A stretch of 64,000 nt of DNA from Gibbula magus (taxonomy: Eukaryota > Mollusca > Gastropoda > Trochida > Trochidae). Made by a program: the position numbers and the translations under genes. The notes below the pieces were generated by a model. It searched no databases. It had not been told where the DNA came from and saw nothing but the letters and a program-made list of their open reading frames with translations. The stretch is taken from positions 51,163,750-51,227,749 of the forward strand of contig OW388296.1 of NCBI GenBank assembly GCA_936450465.1, in the 5' to 3' direction. Position 1 is the stretch's first letter. Each line of letters begins with the position of its first letter. Positions 27,501 to 37,509 of the stretch are shown here, one piece after another.

Positions 27501-27600
27501 CTTAACTTGTATATGTTAAACATTGTTACTCACACGTTGATAAGGAGTATGTGTTGTCATTATCTCTGTTTGAGAATATTAATAAATACACTCGGGGCAA
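27501..27600 (+). repeat. Segmental duplication copy B, block 3 continuation
   Basis: Matches copy A 12635-12727 (AACATTGTTACTCACACGTTGATAAGGA-like tract against its relative at 12645) and leads towards the minisatellite. In B an extra 880 bp containing the long-TIR element intervenes first. Confidence 0.7.
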
Positions 27601-27689
27601 AAAGAAACGATACCACCAAAAGTACAAACTATTTTAACCCAGGAGAGATAGATACGACTGCAACATAAATAGACCATGTTTGTTAAAGT

Positions 27690-28080
27690 CCATCCTCGGT
27701 TACCCATGGTTTTATATATGCTCCGTTACTCTCCACTATATCACCCATGGGAAACCTTATCAGGAGAATCTGTACTAAAATTACCCGCCCTTGACTGGCG
27801 TGAGCCAATCAAACTGCTACGCAGCTTGGACCTGCGAGCCAATAACAATTCATATCTTTTCGTTGCAAAGTACGCGAGGTCATTAGCCATCCGTCACCGA
27901 TTATTTCCCTTGACCACTACCGTCTTATCGTATTGAGTTTTTTCTTTGGTTTATATACTGACTTCGTCACGCCGACCAAAGGCGGGTAATTTGAGTACAT
28001 ATTCTCCTGATAAGGTTTCCCATGGGTGATATAGTGGAGAGTAACGGAGCACATATAAAACCATGGGTAACCGAGGATGG
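27690..28080. mobile_element. Short DNA element with about 100-bp inverted repeats
   Basis: The arm at 27690-27791 is inverted at 27981-28080, both starting CCATCCTCGGTTACCCATGG from the outside. The interior of about 190 bp is GC-richer and contains a palindrome-poor, non-coding-looking stretch; the frame at 27676-27936 is just read-through. TTAAA occurs near both ends, but not at symmetrical distance, so I cannot call a target duplication. It has MITE or foldback character. A single arm of the same family is at 23617-23716. Confidence 0.7.
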
Positions 28081-28498
28081 TTAAACTCAAGTAAAACTAA
28101 TTTATAATTTCTGAAACATGTGTTCATGTTTCTGAAAACAATGCTTTTTTTATTAAGAAAAATCGCCGTTTTTCAATCTCTTAAACCAGTTGAGTTAGGA
28201 GAGTGAAATGTGTTTTTCGTGCTTGTTTCATGATCACCTACAGCAACGATGCGTCATCGATTTAAAGCCAAAGAAGACTTGTGAATGCCGACAATATTTT
28301 GTCAAACATATTTTGCATTTTCCATAAATTTCATACTACAGCAATTACAACATCTCATGTGTGTTTCAACACTGTCAGATATAAATATTTAGTATCATAA
28401 TCTCATGAATGAAACCTTGTATATATATTTACAAGATACATTCTCATAACATACATTAAAAAATCACCTTTATCAGGCACAAATATTTAATATTTGAC

Positions 28499-29288
28499 TT
28501 TCATGATCTTACATGTACCTCACTCATTCATGACCGTTCATGTGACTCACTCATTCATGACCTTACATGTATCTCACTCATTCATGACCTTACATGTACC
28601 TCACTCATTCATGACCTAACATGTACCTCACTCATTCATGACCTTACATGTACCTCACTCATTCATGACCTTACATGTACCTCACTCATTCATGACCTTA
28701 CATGTTCCTCACTCATTCATGACCTTACATGTGACTTACTCATTTCATGACCTTAATGTGCCACACTCATCCATGACCTTACATGTGACTAACTCATTCA
28801 TGACCTTACATGTACCTCACTCATTCATGACCTTACATGAACCTCATTCATTCATGACCTTACATATACCTCACTCGTTCATGTCCTTACATGTACCTCA
28901 CTCATTCATGACCTTACATGTGACTAACTCATTCATGACATTACATGTACCTCACTCATTCATGACCTTACATGTGACTAACTCATTCATGACCTTACAT
29001 GTGCCTTACTCATTCATGACCTTACATGTGACTAACTCATTCATGACTTTACATGTGCCTTACTCATTCATGACCTTACATGTGACTAACTCATTCATGA
29101 CCTTACATGTGCCCCACTCATTCATGACCTTACATGTGACTTACTCATTCATGACCTTACATGTATATCACTCATTCATGACCTTTCACGTGATATACTC
29201 ATTCATGACCTTACATGCACCTCACTCATTCATGACCTCAATGTGACTCACTCATTCATGACCTTAAATGTTCCTCACTTATTCATGA
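28499..29288 (+). repeat. 27-bp minisatellite array, about 29 units
   Basis: Same unit as 12731-13816, and the same place relative to the duplication. The commonest variants differ in the 6-bp spacer (TACCTC, TGACTA, TGACTT). Alternation of the TGACTAACTC and TGCCTTACTC variants at 28918-29100 gives a 54-bp higher-order period. The open frame is a repeat artefact, as in the first array. Confidence 0.95.
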
Positions 29289-29289
29289 A

Positions 29290-30587
29290 AAAGCACCCAA
29301 CCTCTTTCTACTGACCATTTTCAGGTATTACCAGAAATATCAGAATATACAAACGTGACATTACATGTTTGAGAAATAAATTCCATTATGGTTTATACAC
29401 CTGTACATGATATTTTTACAATTGGTGAAAATGAGGTCATCGCCCACGCTTTGTATGAAAACCACATCAAAGATTACTGATGCCAAATAAATTAATCGCA
29501 TATTGATCTGTGATTCTATACAATTGTTAAAATGTTTGTTTGATTATTAGTTTCGCAAATACGAGGTGTAATACGTCTTGTAACGTCAACGTAGCTTGCG
29601 TAGGTGTGGGTCCTTTCCTGGCTAGTTTTCTGCTTTTCAAAAGGAATAGTATGTGTAACATAGACGCTCGAAACTGTTCCATGTCACTTTTACTCATCCA
29701 AGTGTGTCCAATCCTCGCTCTGGCTCGGGCAATACAACATTTCATACTCGTTTCGTGAAAGTCATGTTCCTCGAGTAATAATCCCTATGTGTACTTTCAC
29801 TTTGCTTGTCCATCTACATTTGGTACCCGTTGACACTTCAAGCAGATTGCAATCATACCATCATCATTGACCAAACAAACGCAGCTGGTTAAAGGCATTC
29901 TGATAAGTATATTTCAGAACCGGGGTCAAACATGTCTACATGTCAATGTCAGCCGAGGTGTTTGATTGAGTACCACTCCTCTTCCCCATTCGATCTAAAC
30001 CTGTCAAAAAAGCTCGTCGGTAGACCTGCAGAAGATTAAAGAAGCTAGTGAATAGGTGTCCATGATAACACGTGTGTTCATTCTTAGACATGCCAATGAA
30101 CATGACACGTCTACAGAATTTTACGTTAGATCTTCAACATCAAAGGGACGTTATGTACATGTTTTCTTTCGAAAGGAGTCAATGAACCCAGTTAACAGAG
30201 ATGTTGCTACATGCCACATCAATTAAGGATGAGTATTTGAAATATGTACGTAAAACCACAGTGAACACCGATTTTACCATGCTTTAGGAGAAGATTAGTT
30301 TGAAACACGTACCGCTGTTGAGAGCTTGAATTAGAGATCGGAGGCAGGTAGACGGAGACAAATACCTTTATACAAAAAGGAGTCCTTTGTATATGTGAGG
30401 AGGGGGAAAGGGGGGGGGGGGTTGTGAGGTGGAAGGGGGGGGGGGGGGGGGGGGGGGGCTGTGAGAATGTGAGAAGCAATCAAGGTTACGCCAATGTACT
30501 GTTAAATAAGAACAATTAAAAGTAACAGAGCATTATCAGTAACTTTATCAGTACATGTATAATGTAGAAATGTTTCACACATGTGGT
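29290..30587. other. Stretch without recognised gene; poly-G tracts
   Basis: Short frames on opposite strands at 29527-29758 are mutual shadows without domains. The proline-rich minus-strand frame at 30219-30479 comes only from the poly-G tracts at about 30400-30459. Confidence 0.5.
30400..30459. repeat. Poly-G/purine tract
   Basis: Successive G runs on the plus strand, the longest about 25 bases, interrupted by GTTGTGAGGTGGAA. It could form G-quadruplexes and is also a likely assembly weak point. Confidence 0.9.
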
Positions 30588-30802
30588 ATTTAGTCCATGA
30601 GGTACACACTTTTTGATGCCCACATAGAGTGACCAAGGTTTGATGTGTTTAAAATGAAGATTGGTGGCTGCTTTCAATAATAAACCATGATAGCAATCAT
30701 ATTTTAGCAGCTATAAGTTTTTATGGTGATCATAAAAAGTCACTTGATGCTGGTTCCATCACAACAGATATGTAATTAGTTGTTAGGTACCACTATGGTA
30801 AT

Positions 30803-30823
30803 CCAAGATGGCCGCACTTCCTG
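30803..30823 (+). promoter_or_regulatory. Candidate promoter: YY1-like plus ETS-like motifs
   Basis: CAAGATGGCCGC is close to the YY1 element that marks many animal transcription starts, and CACTTCCTG is an ETS-type site. They are adjacent, 200 bp inside the left terminal repeat and 50 bp before a good splice donor. This placement suits the transposon's own promoter. Confidence 0.4.
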
Positions 30824-30871
30824 TTTACACAGTTGCTATGCAGGAGCTGATGTCATTGATCCCTTCAAGCT

Positions 30872-32178
30872 GTAAGTATTAATTAAAAACTTGTTTATAA
30901 TGTTTCAAAAATATTGTTTCTTATGTAAAATAATTCAAAGCATATTATTTCAGTGATAATTTGATGAAAACAACATAATAAAATTCACTATGACAAGTCA
31001 ACTTTAGCACCAATGGCTTGCAAAGATGCACTGTCTAATTCCTTGAAAATTTAACATAGAAACATTTATGCAGTAGTGTCAAATGTCTGTACACTTGTAA
31101 GATAAAGGTTCTTGTTGGAAATTGCAAGAAAATTAATTAGAATTTGCATTCATATCAGGAAACCAAATCTGTCAATCAAATGTCTTGGATACTGTTTACC
31201 TTCAACTACTCATATATCTTTTTAAAGAGCAAAGCCTCTGGTGGCTCTCAAACTTTGAAATATTATTCTGTCAATTCAAATGCAATTAAACTGAGAATAA
31301 AACATGATTTAAGTTGTTTTATTTTCAAAAAAGCGTTTTGTTTTATTAGATCTTCTGTTTTTGTATATAAAATCAAATTTTTGGAAGGAATATTTTTTCT
31401 TCAAAATTGGGAAAATTATTCTGTCGAATCAATTCAAATAACACTAAGAATGAATTATGATATATTTTCTTATTTCAATGAATTATCCTATTAAAGAATT
31501 TCTCATATGACAGTTTTTGGGTGCAAAATATTTTTTTTAAAACAATAATTCCCCCGTTTCAAGGTATTTGTTTGATATGTCTTTCCCTACAAATGTGTAT
31601 CATTTAATTGCGGATGGTGGCTTAAAAAATGGGGTGAATTATTCTATCAACTTAAAATAAATAAAACAGAGAATGAAATGAGATTTAATATTTTCCTATT
31701 ATTAGAAATAATTTTATCTTATGTTTATTTTGTGTGTTTAATGTAATTTTGTCTTAATTGTTCCCTCTTCCCAGGAAATTTTTCGACATTTTTTAATATT
31801 TTTTTCCAAATGTCCACAAATTTGACATTTCTTTCCACAAATGTGTATCATTCAAACAATTTATTTCAATCAATAATTGGATGGGGCAAGTATGGGGCAA
31901 GGGAGGATATTTCACAATGCTTCATTACATCCTTTTTTCTTTTTTTTTTTAAATTAGAATACTTTCAATCTGAATCTGAATGTTCTTATTGATGTCATTG
32001 TCTATATAAGACTACTTTTTTAAATTTCAACATTTAAATTGCTAAATTTGTAATTGTGAGGGAACATTAATAAGCCTGTGGACTAGATTTAAAATACTGA
32101 TTTTATGTTTCAATGATACTTTTTAATATGAAAAAAATATAAACTGTATGCTAAGGTCTGTTTTTGATTTTATTCCAG
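30872..32178 (+). other. Probable 5' intron of the transposase gene
   Basis: A donor GTAAGT at 30872 follows the promoter-like exon. A pyrimidine-rich tract ending TTTTATTCCAG at 32178 precedes the coding exon. The interior is very AT-rich; its frames (31144-31494, 31810-31992) lack domains and fit intron sequence. Translation from the ATG at 30808 across the splice stops soon after the junction. The upstream exon is therefore non-coding, or its frame is broken. Confidence 0.4.
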
Positions 32179-32249
32179 ATGTTACTTCATAATCATGACA
32201 ACCCCAGAGTGCATGATTCATACTGGCACAGAAGAACTGTCAACCAATC

Positions 32250-33401
32250 TTGTGTCGCCTAGAGATTTGGGCTACACTTCTAAAGGCTGCCAAATTGAAA
32301 AAACACACAGTCATCCTTGACTTATGTGAACATTTGCCAGAAGGTACTGTACCCACTGTTTACTATCACAGAAAATGCAGACAACTATTTACCATGAAGA
32401 GAGATTTGCATAAAAATGACATAGAAGATGAGTCAGTGGCAAAGTATTCCAGAAAATCATCCCGGGAAAAGGATAAGAACTCTACGGCCATACTTGAGAA
32501 AATATGTATTTTCTGTCCTCCAGGAAAACCCAACAAGTATCTCAAGGCGTCCAACTCCAGGGAACAGCTCACACAGTGCGTGGAACTGCAGGCCGATACC
32601 ACCATCAGAAGAGCTGTACTTGAGAAAGAAGATGAGAGGCTCCTACCCCTGGTGACAACTCAAGATCTTGTAGCTGCTGAGGCCTGGTACCACAAGTCCT
32701 GCTACAAGAAGTACACTAAATGTACGGGAAAACCAAAGGATGGTACAATAACAACAGGGACGGCAGAAGACCAGGAGGATCAGATATACAAAGAAGCTGA
32801 AGAAACTGCTCTGGATACTTTGTTCAACTTCATCAGGGAAGACCTCTTTAATTCTCCTAGGGTCATGCCACTAACAGATTTGAAAGATATGGTCTTGAGC
32901 AAAATGACAGAGTTGGATATTCAACGAATCAGACAATCAACAAGGAAGCACATCAAACGTAAGCTCCAACAAGAATTTGATTCTGCCTTGCAGTTCACAA
33001 CATCTGACAAAGGAAAAGTATTGGTATTCCCAGATAAACTGAGTAGAGAAGAACTTGTTAGAGAGAATCAGAACTTGAAAGAAGAGCTGGAAATTACAAA
33101 ACTTTCTTCAGAGAACTCAGACTCACTTTTGGTCAAAGCAGCTACCTATCTGAGAAATACAATCAAGCGGTATCATTCACCAAAGATGTGGCCATTCATT
33201 CCTAACCAAGTTAAAGACATGTTCAGGATTCCAGCACCTGTTAAGACATTCTTTTGTTCAATTATCACTGGAGAACCATCACCAAGTTCAATATCTCAAC
33301 GATCAGAGTGGCTTATTGATTCTTTTAGTCAAGACATGATTTATGCTGTGAGTCGTGGAGCAATAACCCACCGAAACAAATCTTACTGCCAAATGCTGTG
33401 A
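32250..33401 (+). pseudogene. Transposase N-terminal part, zinc-binding region
   Basis: A 383-codon frame with no ATG at its start; the open frame simply begins near a TTG. Visible motifs are H40-x2-C43 (YYHRKC), C86-x2-C89 (CIFC), C110 and H148-x2-C151 (YHKSC), resembling paired zinc-binding modules used for DNA or protein binding. Residues 265-300 are charged and may be helical. The C-terminus (SYCQML) is a frameshift product. In the next frame the sequence just upstream of 33398 reads PPKQILLPNA and runs straight into the large frame, so both belong to one protein of about 1,500 residues. A further shift near 32250 may separate a short upstream piece (MLLHNHDNPRVHDSYWHRR, from the ATG at 32179). 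It belongs to the Academ-like transposon. Confidence 0.6.
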
Positions 33402-36400
33402 AGTCGTTGACAGGAAATGTTGAAATCATTCGTGCGTTGAACAGACTGGGTCATGGAATCTCGTATACCACCATGGAGGAGAATGAGACCGAGCTAGCGC
33501 TCTCTAAACTCTCAGGTGAATCACAGATGACAGGACTTTCTGAAGCCATGAAGCCACATGTCTTTACAACTTTGTCTTGGGACAATATTGATAGGCTTGA
33601 AGAAACATTGACTGGTGCTGGTACCACTCACCGTGTGAATGGTATCTGTGTACAACCCTTGGTGTTTGGACCTGAGCTCCTGGTCTCTCCAACAACAACT
33701 TCAAAATCAGGAAGAAGAAGTATTGACATCCCTGAGCATCAACTCCCAATCTACAATGCTGGCAAGCGACAGGGACCTGTGGTTCTGCAGGATGAAGACA
33801 ACAGAAGAGAAGAAGCTTCGAGAGAAGCACTGGCCAAGACACTGATTTGGATGATATCGAGACTTGGAGATCCATTGAATCAAGTTGTCACAGGCTGGAC
33901 TGGCTTCAACATTTTGACAAGGAATGAACTCTCTGTTGAACCTGATAAGATTGCCTACCTGCCAACTATCAACGCCCCTGCCACAGACTTGTCAACAGTC
34001 AATGAGATTCTCTCTCGCTCCCTTGCCATCCGAGACCATCTCTGCCTTCCAAACATTGTCATCGTGTTCGATCAGGCTTTGTATGCTAAAGCAACAGAGA
34101 TAGTTTGGAAGAATAAGGAAAAGTTCAAGCAAGTCATATTACGAATGGGAACCTTTCATACAATTATGAACTTTCTATCCATACTCGGCAAACGCTTTCA
34201 AGATGCAGGCCTTAGAGATATCCTGATAGAAGCTGGAACACTTGCACAAGGCTCCGTGTCAACTACCATGGATGGACGTCATTACAACAGAGGAGTCAGA
34301 GTTCACAAGCATATGATGGAAGCACTGCTTCGTCTCGCCTGGAAAGGTTTCATGCCTTGGCTCACTGCAAACCATCAGGAGAAGATAGCCATTACAGCTA
34401 CTGGTCTGGATGTTTTAAAACATCTCAGGGAAAATATTGAACAAAGGTCTTTTCATACAACTTTACAAGATGATTCTGTAATCAAACTCCTTGAAAATTT
34501 CAACCAGTACTTGTCATTTCTGAGAGAGAGGAATGGTGAACTGTCTAGATTTTGGATGAGCTATGTGGATATGGTGGCGGGTGTCATGCTGGGTCTGATT
34601 CGAGCATCTCGCGAAGGTGACTGGGAATTGCATATGTCTGCAATTCGGAAAATGATCCCCTGGTGCTTCGCTTATGACAAGATCAACTATGCAAGGTACC
34701 TGACTGCCTACTTCGCAGAAATGTCGTTGCTACCATCAATGCATCCTGATGTCTACAATCAATTCAAAGAAGGAAGATTTTCTGTGCAATTAGGGGACAA
34801 GAACACCTTTGGAAGAATTCCTGTGGATCAAACAACTGAAGAAACGGTGAACAAAGACACTCAAACTGCAGGAGGTACTTGCCGCTTCAGCACCAAGTCA
34901 GGACCAGTCAGTCGTTTTTACCTAACAGCGGAGCATCGGAGTGAGTATATGCACCTGTTCAGAAGTATGCTTGGACTTACATCAAGATCATTCAGTCATG
35001 CCGAGTTGCAAAACACAAGAATTCAAAAGGATGAACAGGCAGTTTCAAACCTTGTAAATATCATTGAAGAGATGGTGAATCCTTTTGATGTTCAACAGGA
35101 CTTTGGTCTAGTCAACATTGCCAGTGCTACTGTGGCTCCATCTGATGTCACAAAGGATCTGATGAGAGCACAAAAGTCAGGGGAAGAGGCTTATGAGGAT
35201 TTCAAGAAAGAGAGATTGTCGGAAGGCAGTTCATCAAAGTTTTTTGACAAACTCTCAAAGCAAAAGTTGAAAACTTTCTCAAGTATCTGCAAATCAAGAA
35301 AAGTAAAAACAAATGGAAGAGAAGTCATGCTGAAGACAACATCTAACATTTTTGGCACAATGCTAATGATGGCTCAGACGCGGAAGTTGGACATGAGAGA
35401 AGTTTTGCAGCATCCACTTGGACCCTTTCCCTGGTCTTTAGCAACTTCAGATGGTACACCAAGAAAGACAACAAAGGCAACGTTAGCTAAGGAGTTGCAG
35501 AAAACCACCCCAGTTGTCGAGGAAGTTCCCCAGAATCATCAAGCATGCATACTTGATGGCATGGCTGTGGTGCAGAAAATGAAGGGTGATGGCAAGACTT
35601 TTGGTCAACTGGCATCTGCAATCTTATCTGTGGCATTATGTGAGGGACGAACAGCTGAAAGAATAGACATTGTTTTTGATGTTTACAACCAGACCTCCAT
35701 AAAGAATGTAGAGAGACAGCTGAGAGGAATGTCAAATGAAGAAACTGTTCAATACAAGGGCATTTCATCAAAGCAGTCTATAACTCAGTGGAGACAGTTT
35801 CTTTTGAAAACAAACAACAAAACAGAACTGATCAAATTTCTAGTGGATGAATGGCAACAACCTCAAAGCAGAGACATGCTGGGAGACAGAGTGCTTTATG
35901 TGACAAGGGAAAAGGATTGTTTCATGATCAGAAGAGATGGCTCTGTCCGCACTGATGATCTCCAGTCCAGCCAGGAGGAAGCAGACACAAGACTACTTTT
36001 ACACAGTGCTCATGCTGCAAACCAAGGCTTTCACAACATCCTGATGGTTTCTGACGACACAGATGTATTTGTGATGTGCTTGATGTACAGCTGGAAAATC
36101 AAAGCAAAGATCTTCATGAAGGCTGGTTCAAGACTGAGAGTACAGTACATCAACATTCACGCCATTTCAGCATCACTTGGTAAATCTCTGTGTGAAGCCT
36201 TACCCGGGCTACATGCCTTCACCGGATGCGACTCAGTAAGTGCATTTGCTGGCCAAGGAAGAATATCAGCATTGAAACTACTAAGAAGTAACCAGCCTTG
36301 GCAAGCCACATTCAAACTGCTTGGAAGTAAAATGCAGGTATCCCAAGCTCTTCAGAGTCAGCTGGAGGAGTTCACTTGCCTCTTGTATTCTGCCAAGACT

Positions 36401-36742
36401 AGTACAAAGAAGGTCAACAAGCTCAGGTATGACATGTTTGCCAGCAGAAAGGGAAAGATCGAACCCCATCAACTGCCGCCGTGTGCCGATGCCCTACAGA
36501 AACACATCCAGAGAGCCAACTACCAAAGTGTCATATGGAGGAACAGTCTAGTGCAGATGCCAGAAATCCCGCTACCTTCTGGACATGGATGGACACTGGA
36601 AACTGGAAATTTAATCTTTGATTGGATGGATGGCAGCCCAGCACCTGAGAGTGTTCTTGAGCTCATCTCATGCCCATGCCGCAAGGAATGTGCTCTACCC
36701 CAGTGTGTTTGCCTTGTGAACAAACTGAAGTGTTCAAACTGA
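33398..36742 (+). pseudogene. Academ-like transposase with XPG/FEN1-type nuclease (main part)
   Basis: An 1,114-codon frame continuing the upstream one after a frameshift; the GTG at its start is not a true initiator. Residues 1-700 carry conserved-looking blocks (WDNIDRLEE near 62, VFDQALYAKA with D225, GRHYNR near 300) that I cannot assign. D225 might be a transposase catalytic aspartate. The C-terminal third is an XPG/FEN1-type 5' nuclease: D720 (LDGMA), D761 (VFDVY), E861 and D863 (EEAD), D887 and D889 (SDDTD) and D945 (TGCD) reproduce the order of FEN1's seven metal-binding acids. A glycine-containing FAGQGRISALKLL follows, as in the H2TH region. The last 23 residues are a Cys cluster (C1092, 1094, 1098, 1103, 1105, 1112). 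Confidence 0.7.
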
Positions 36743-36837
36743 CAAACTGTTCAAATCAACCAGCTGATGATCATGAAGAAGAAAGCTATTCTTCTTCAGG
36801 AGAAGACAGTGAGACTGATGAGGAGTTTGCTCAGTAA
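36743..36837 (+). pseudogene. Displaced acidic C-terminal tail of the transposase
   Basis: Just after the stop at 36740-36742, another frame starting within 36745-36750 reads NCSNQPADDHEEES and then a Ser/Glu/Asp-rich tail ending at the TAA at 36835-36837. A tail continuing the Cys cluster (KCSN, then NCSNQ) looks like the original C-terminus, knocked out of frame by a small indel near 36740. Confidence 0.45.
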
Positions 36838-37495
36838 CTTATTCCAAAACTGTGAGTGAATGTGTAGGTGGGTACTTCCACTAAATTCAAGCTGTAGATG
36901 ATAATAAGGTGACCTATTGCCATAATGATATATGTTATCATTTTCCCTGAAATGGATTTGTTTTATTCAAAACTTATCATGTGGTTTACATATCTCTTTT
37001 TTCATGGAGTTTCTTGCATCTGATAAATGCTTCCAACAACTTCAAAACACTAGTTCGTTAACAGCGCTATATGAACACACACATAAGAATATATATGAAT
37101 ATGAGTAAATTTGTGAAATCTGAATGTAAGTAATAAATAATTTTACTTACTTGATGCAATATCTGTCTTGAATTATCAAAATGATGAATATGTAGTTCAT
37201 ACAAACTCCTGCTACTGTCATAGCACAGTGAAAAGCATGATTCGTACGAGGTTTTGCCGCAGTGGGGGAACCTATATTCAAGTAGCCAGGAAAGGGTTAA
37301 GCTGTGTCATCCAGCTTGCTATCATTGTTTTTATCAAACTAGATGTATTAAGCTTTAAAAAAAATACAACAAACCTTGGTCACCTCAAATGGTACCGATG
37401 ACTCAATTTTCAGGTCGTACCTCATGGACTAATTATCACATCTACATCATCAGTTCAATGTATCGCAATGACGGGTCATCAGTACTAACATAGTC

Positions 37496-37509
37496 GTCAA
37501 ATATGATGA
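37496..37509. repeat. Left target-site duplication of the LINE
   Basis: GTCAAATATGATGA here is repeated exactly at 40389-40402, right after the LINE's microsatellite tail. The first GT may be shared with the tail. Confidence 0.85.

Larger units (their letters stand above)
30591..37431 (+). mobile_element. Academ-like DNA transposon, 6.8 kb, near-complete
   Basis: Terminal inverted repeats start TAGTCCATGAGGTAC at 30591 and, inverted, end at 37431. A second shared tract, GTGACCAAGGTTTG, lies about 30-45 bp further in on both sides, with divergent sequence between. Flanking bases are ATT at 30588-30590 and ATT at 37432-37434, consistent with a 3-bp target duplication. Inside are a candidate promoter (30803-30823), a likely intron (30872-32178) and a long coding region (32250-36837) for zinc-binding motifs plus an XPG/FEN1-type nuclease. 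Academ transposons are described with 3-4-bp duplications and an XPG nuclease in their transposase, which is why I favour that superfamily. The coding region is frameshifted, so this copy is probably dead. Confidence 0.65.

Noticed and set aside
28638..29246. 202-codon repeat frame
   Set aside because: Same minisatellite artefact as the first array.
30219..30479. Proline-rich minus-strand frame
   Set aside because: The proline run is only the translation of the poly-G tract.
32366..36723. Several antisense and shifted frames of 60-100 codons
   Set aside because: Shadows of the transposase coding region, with no independent motifs.
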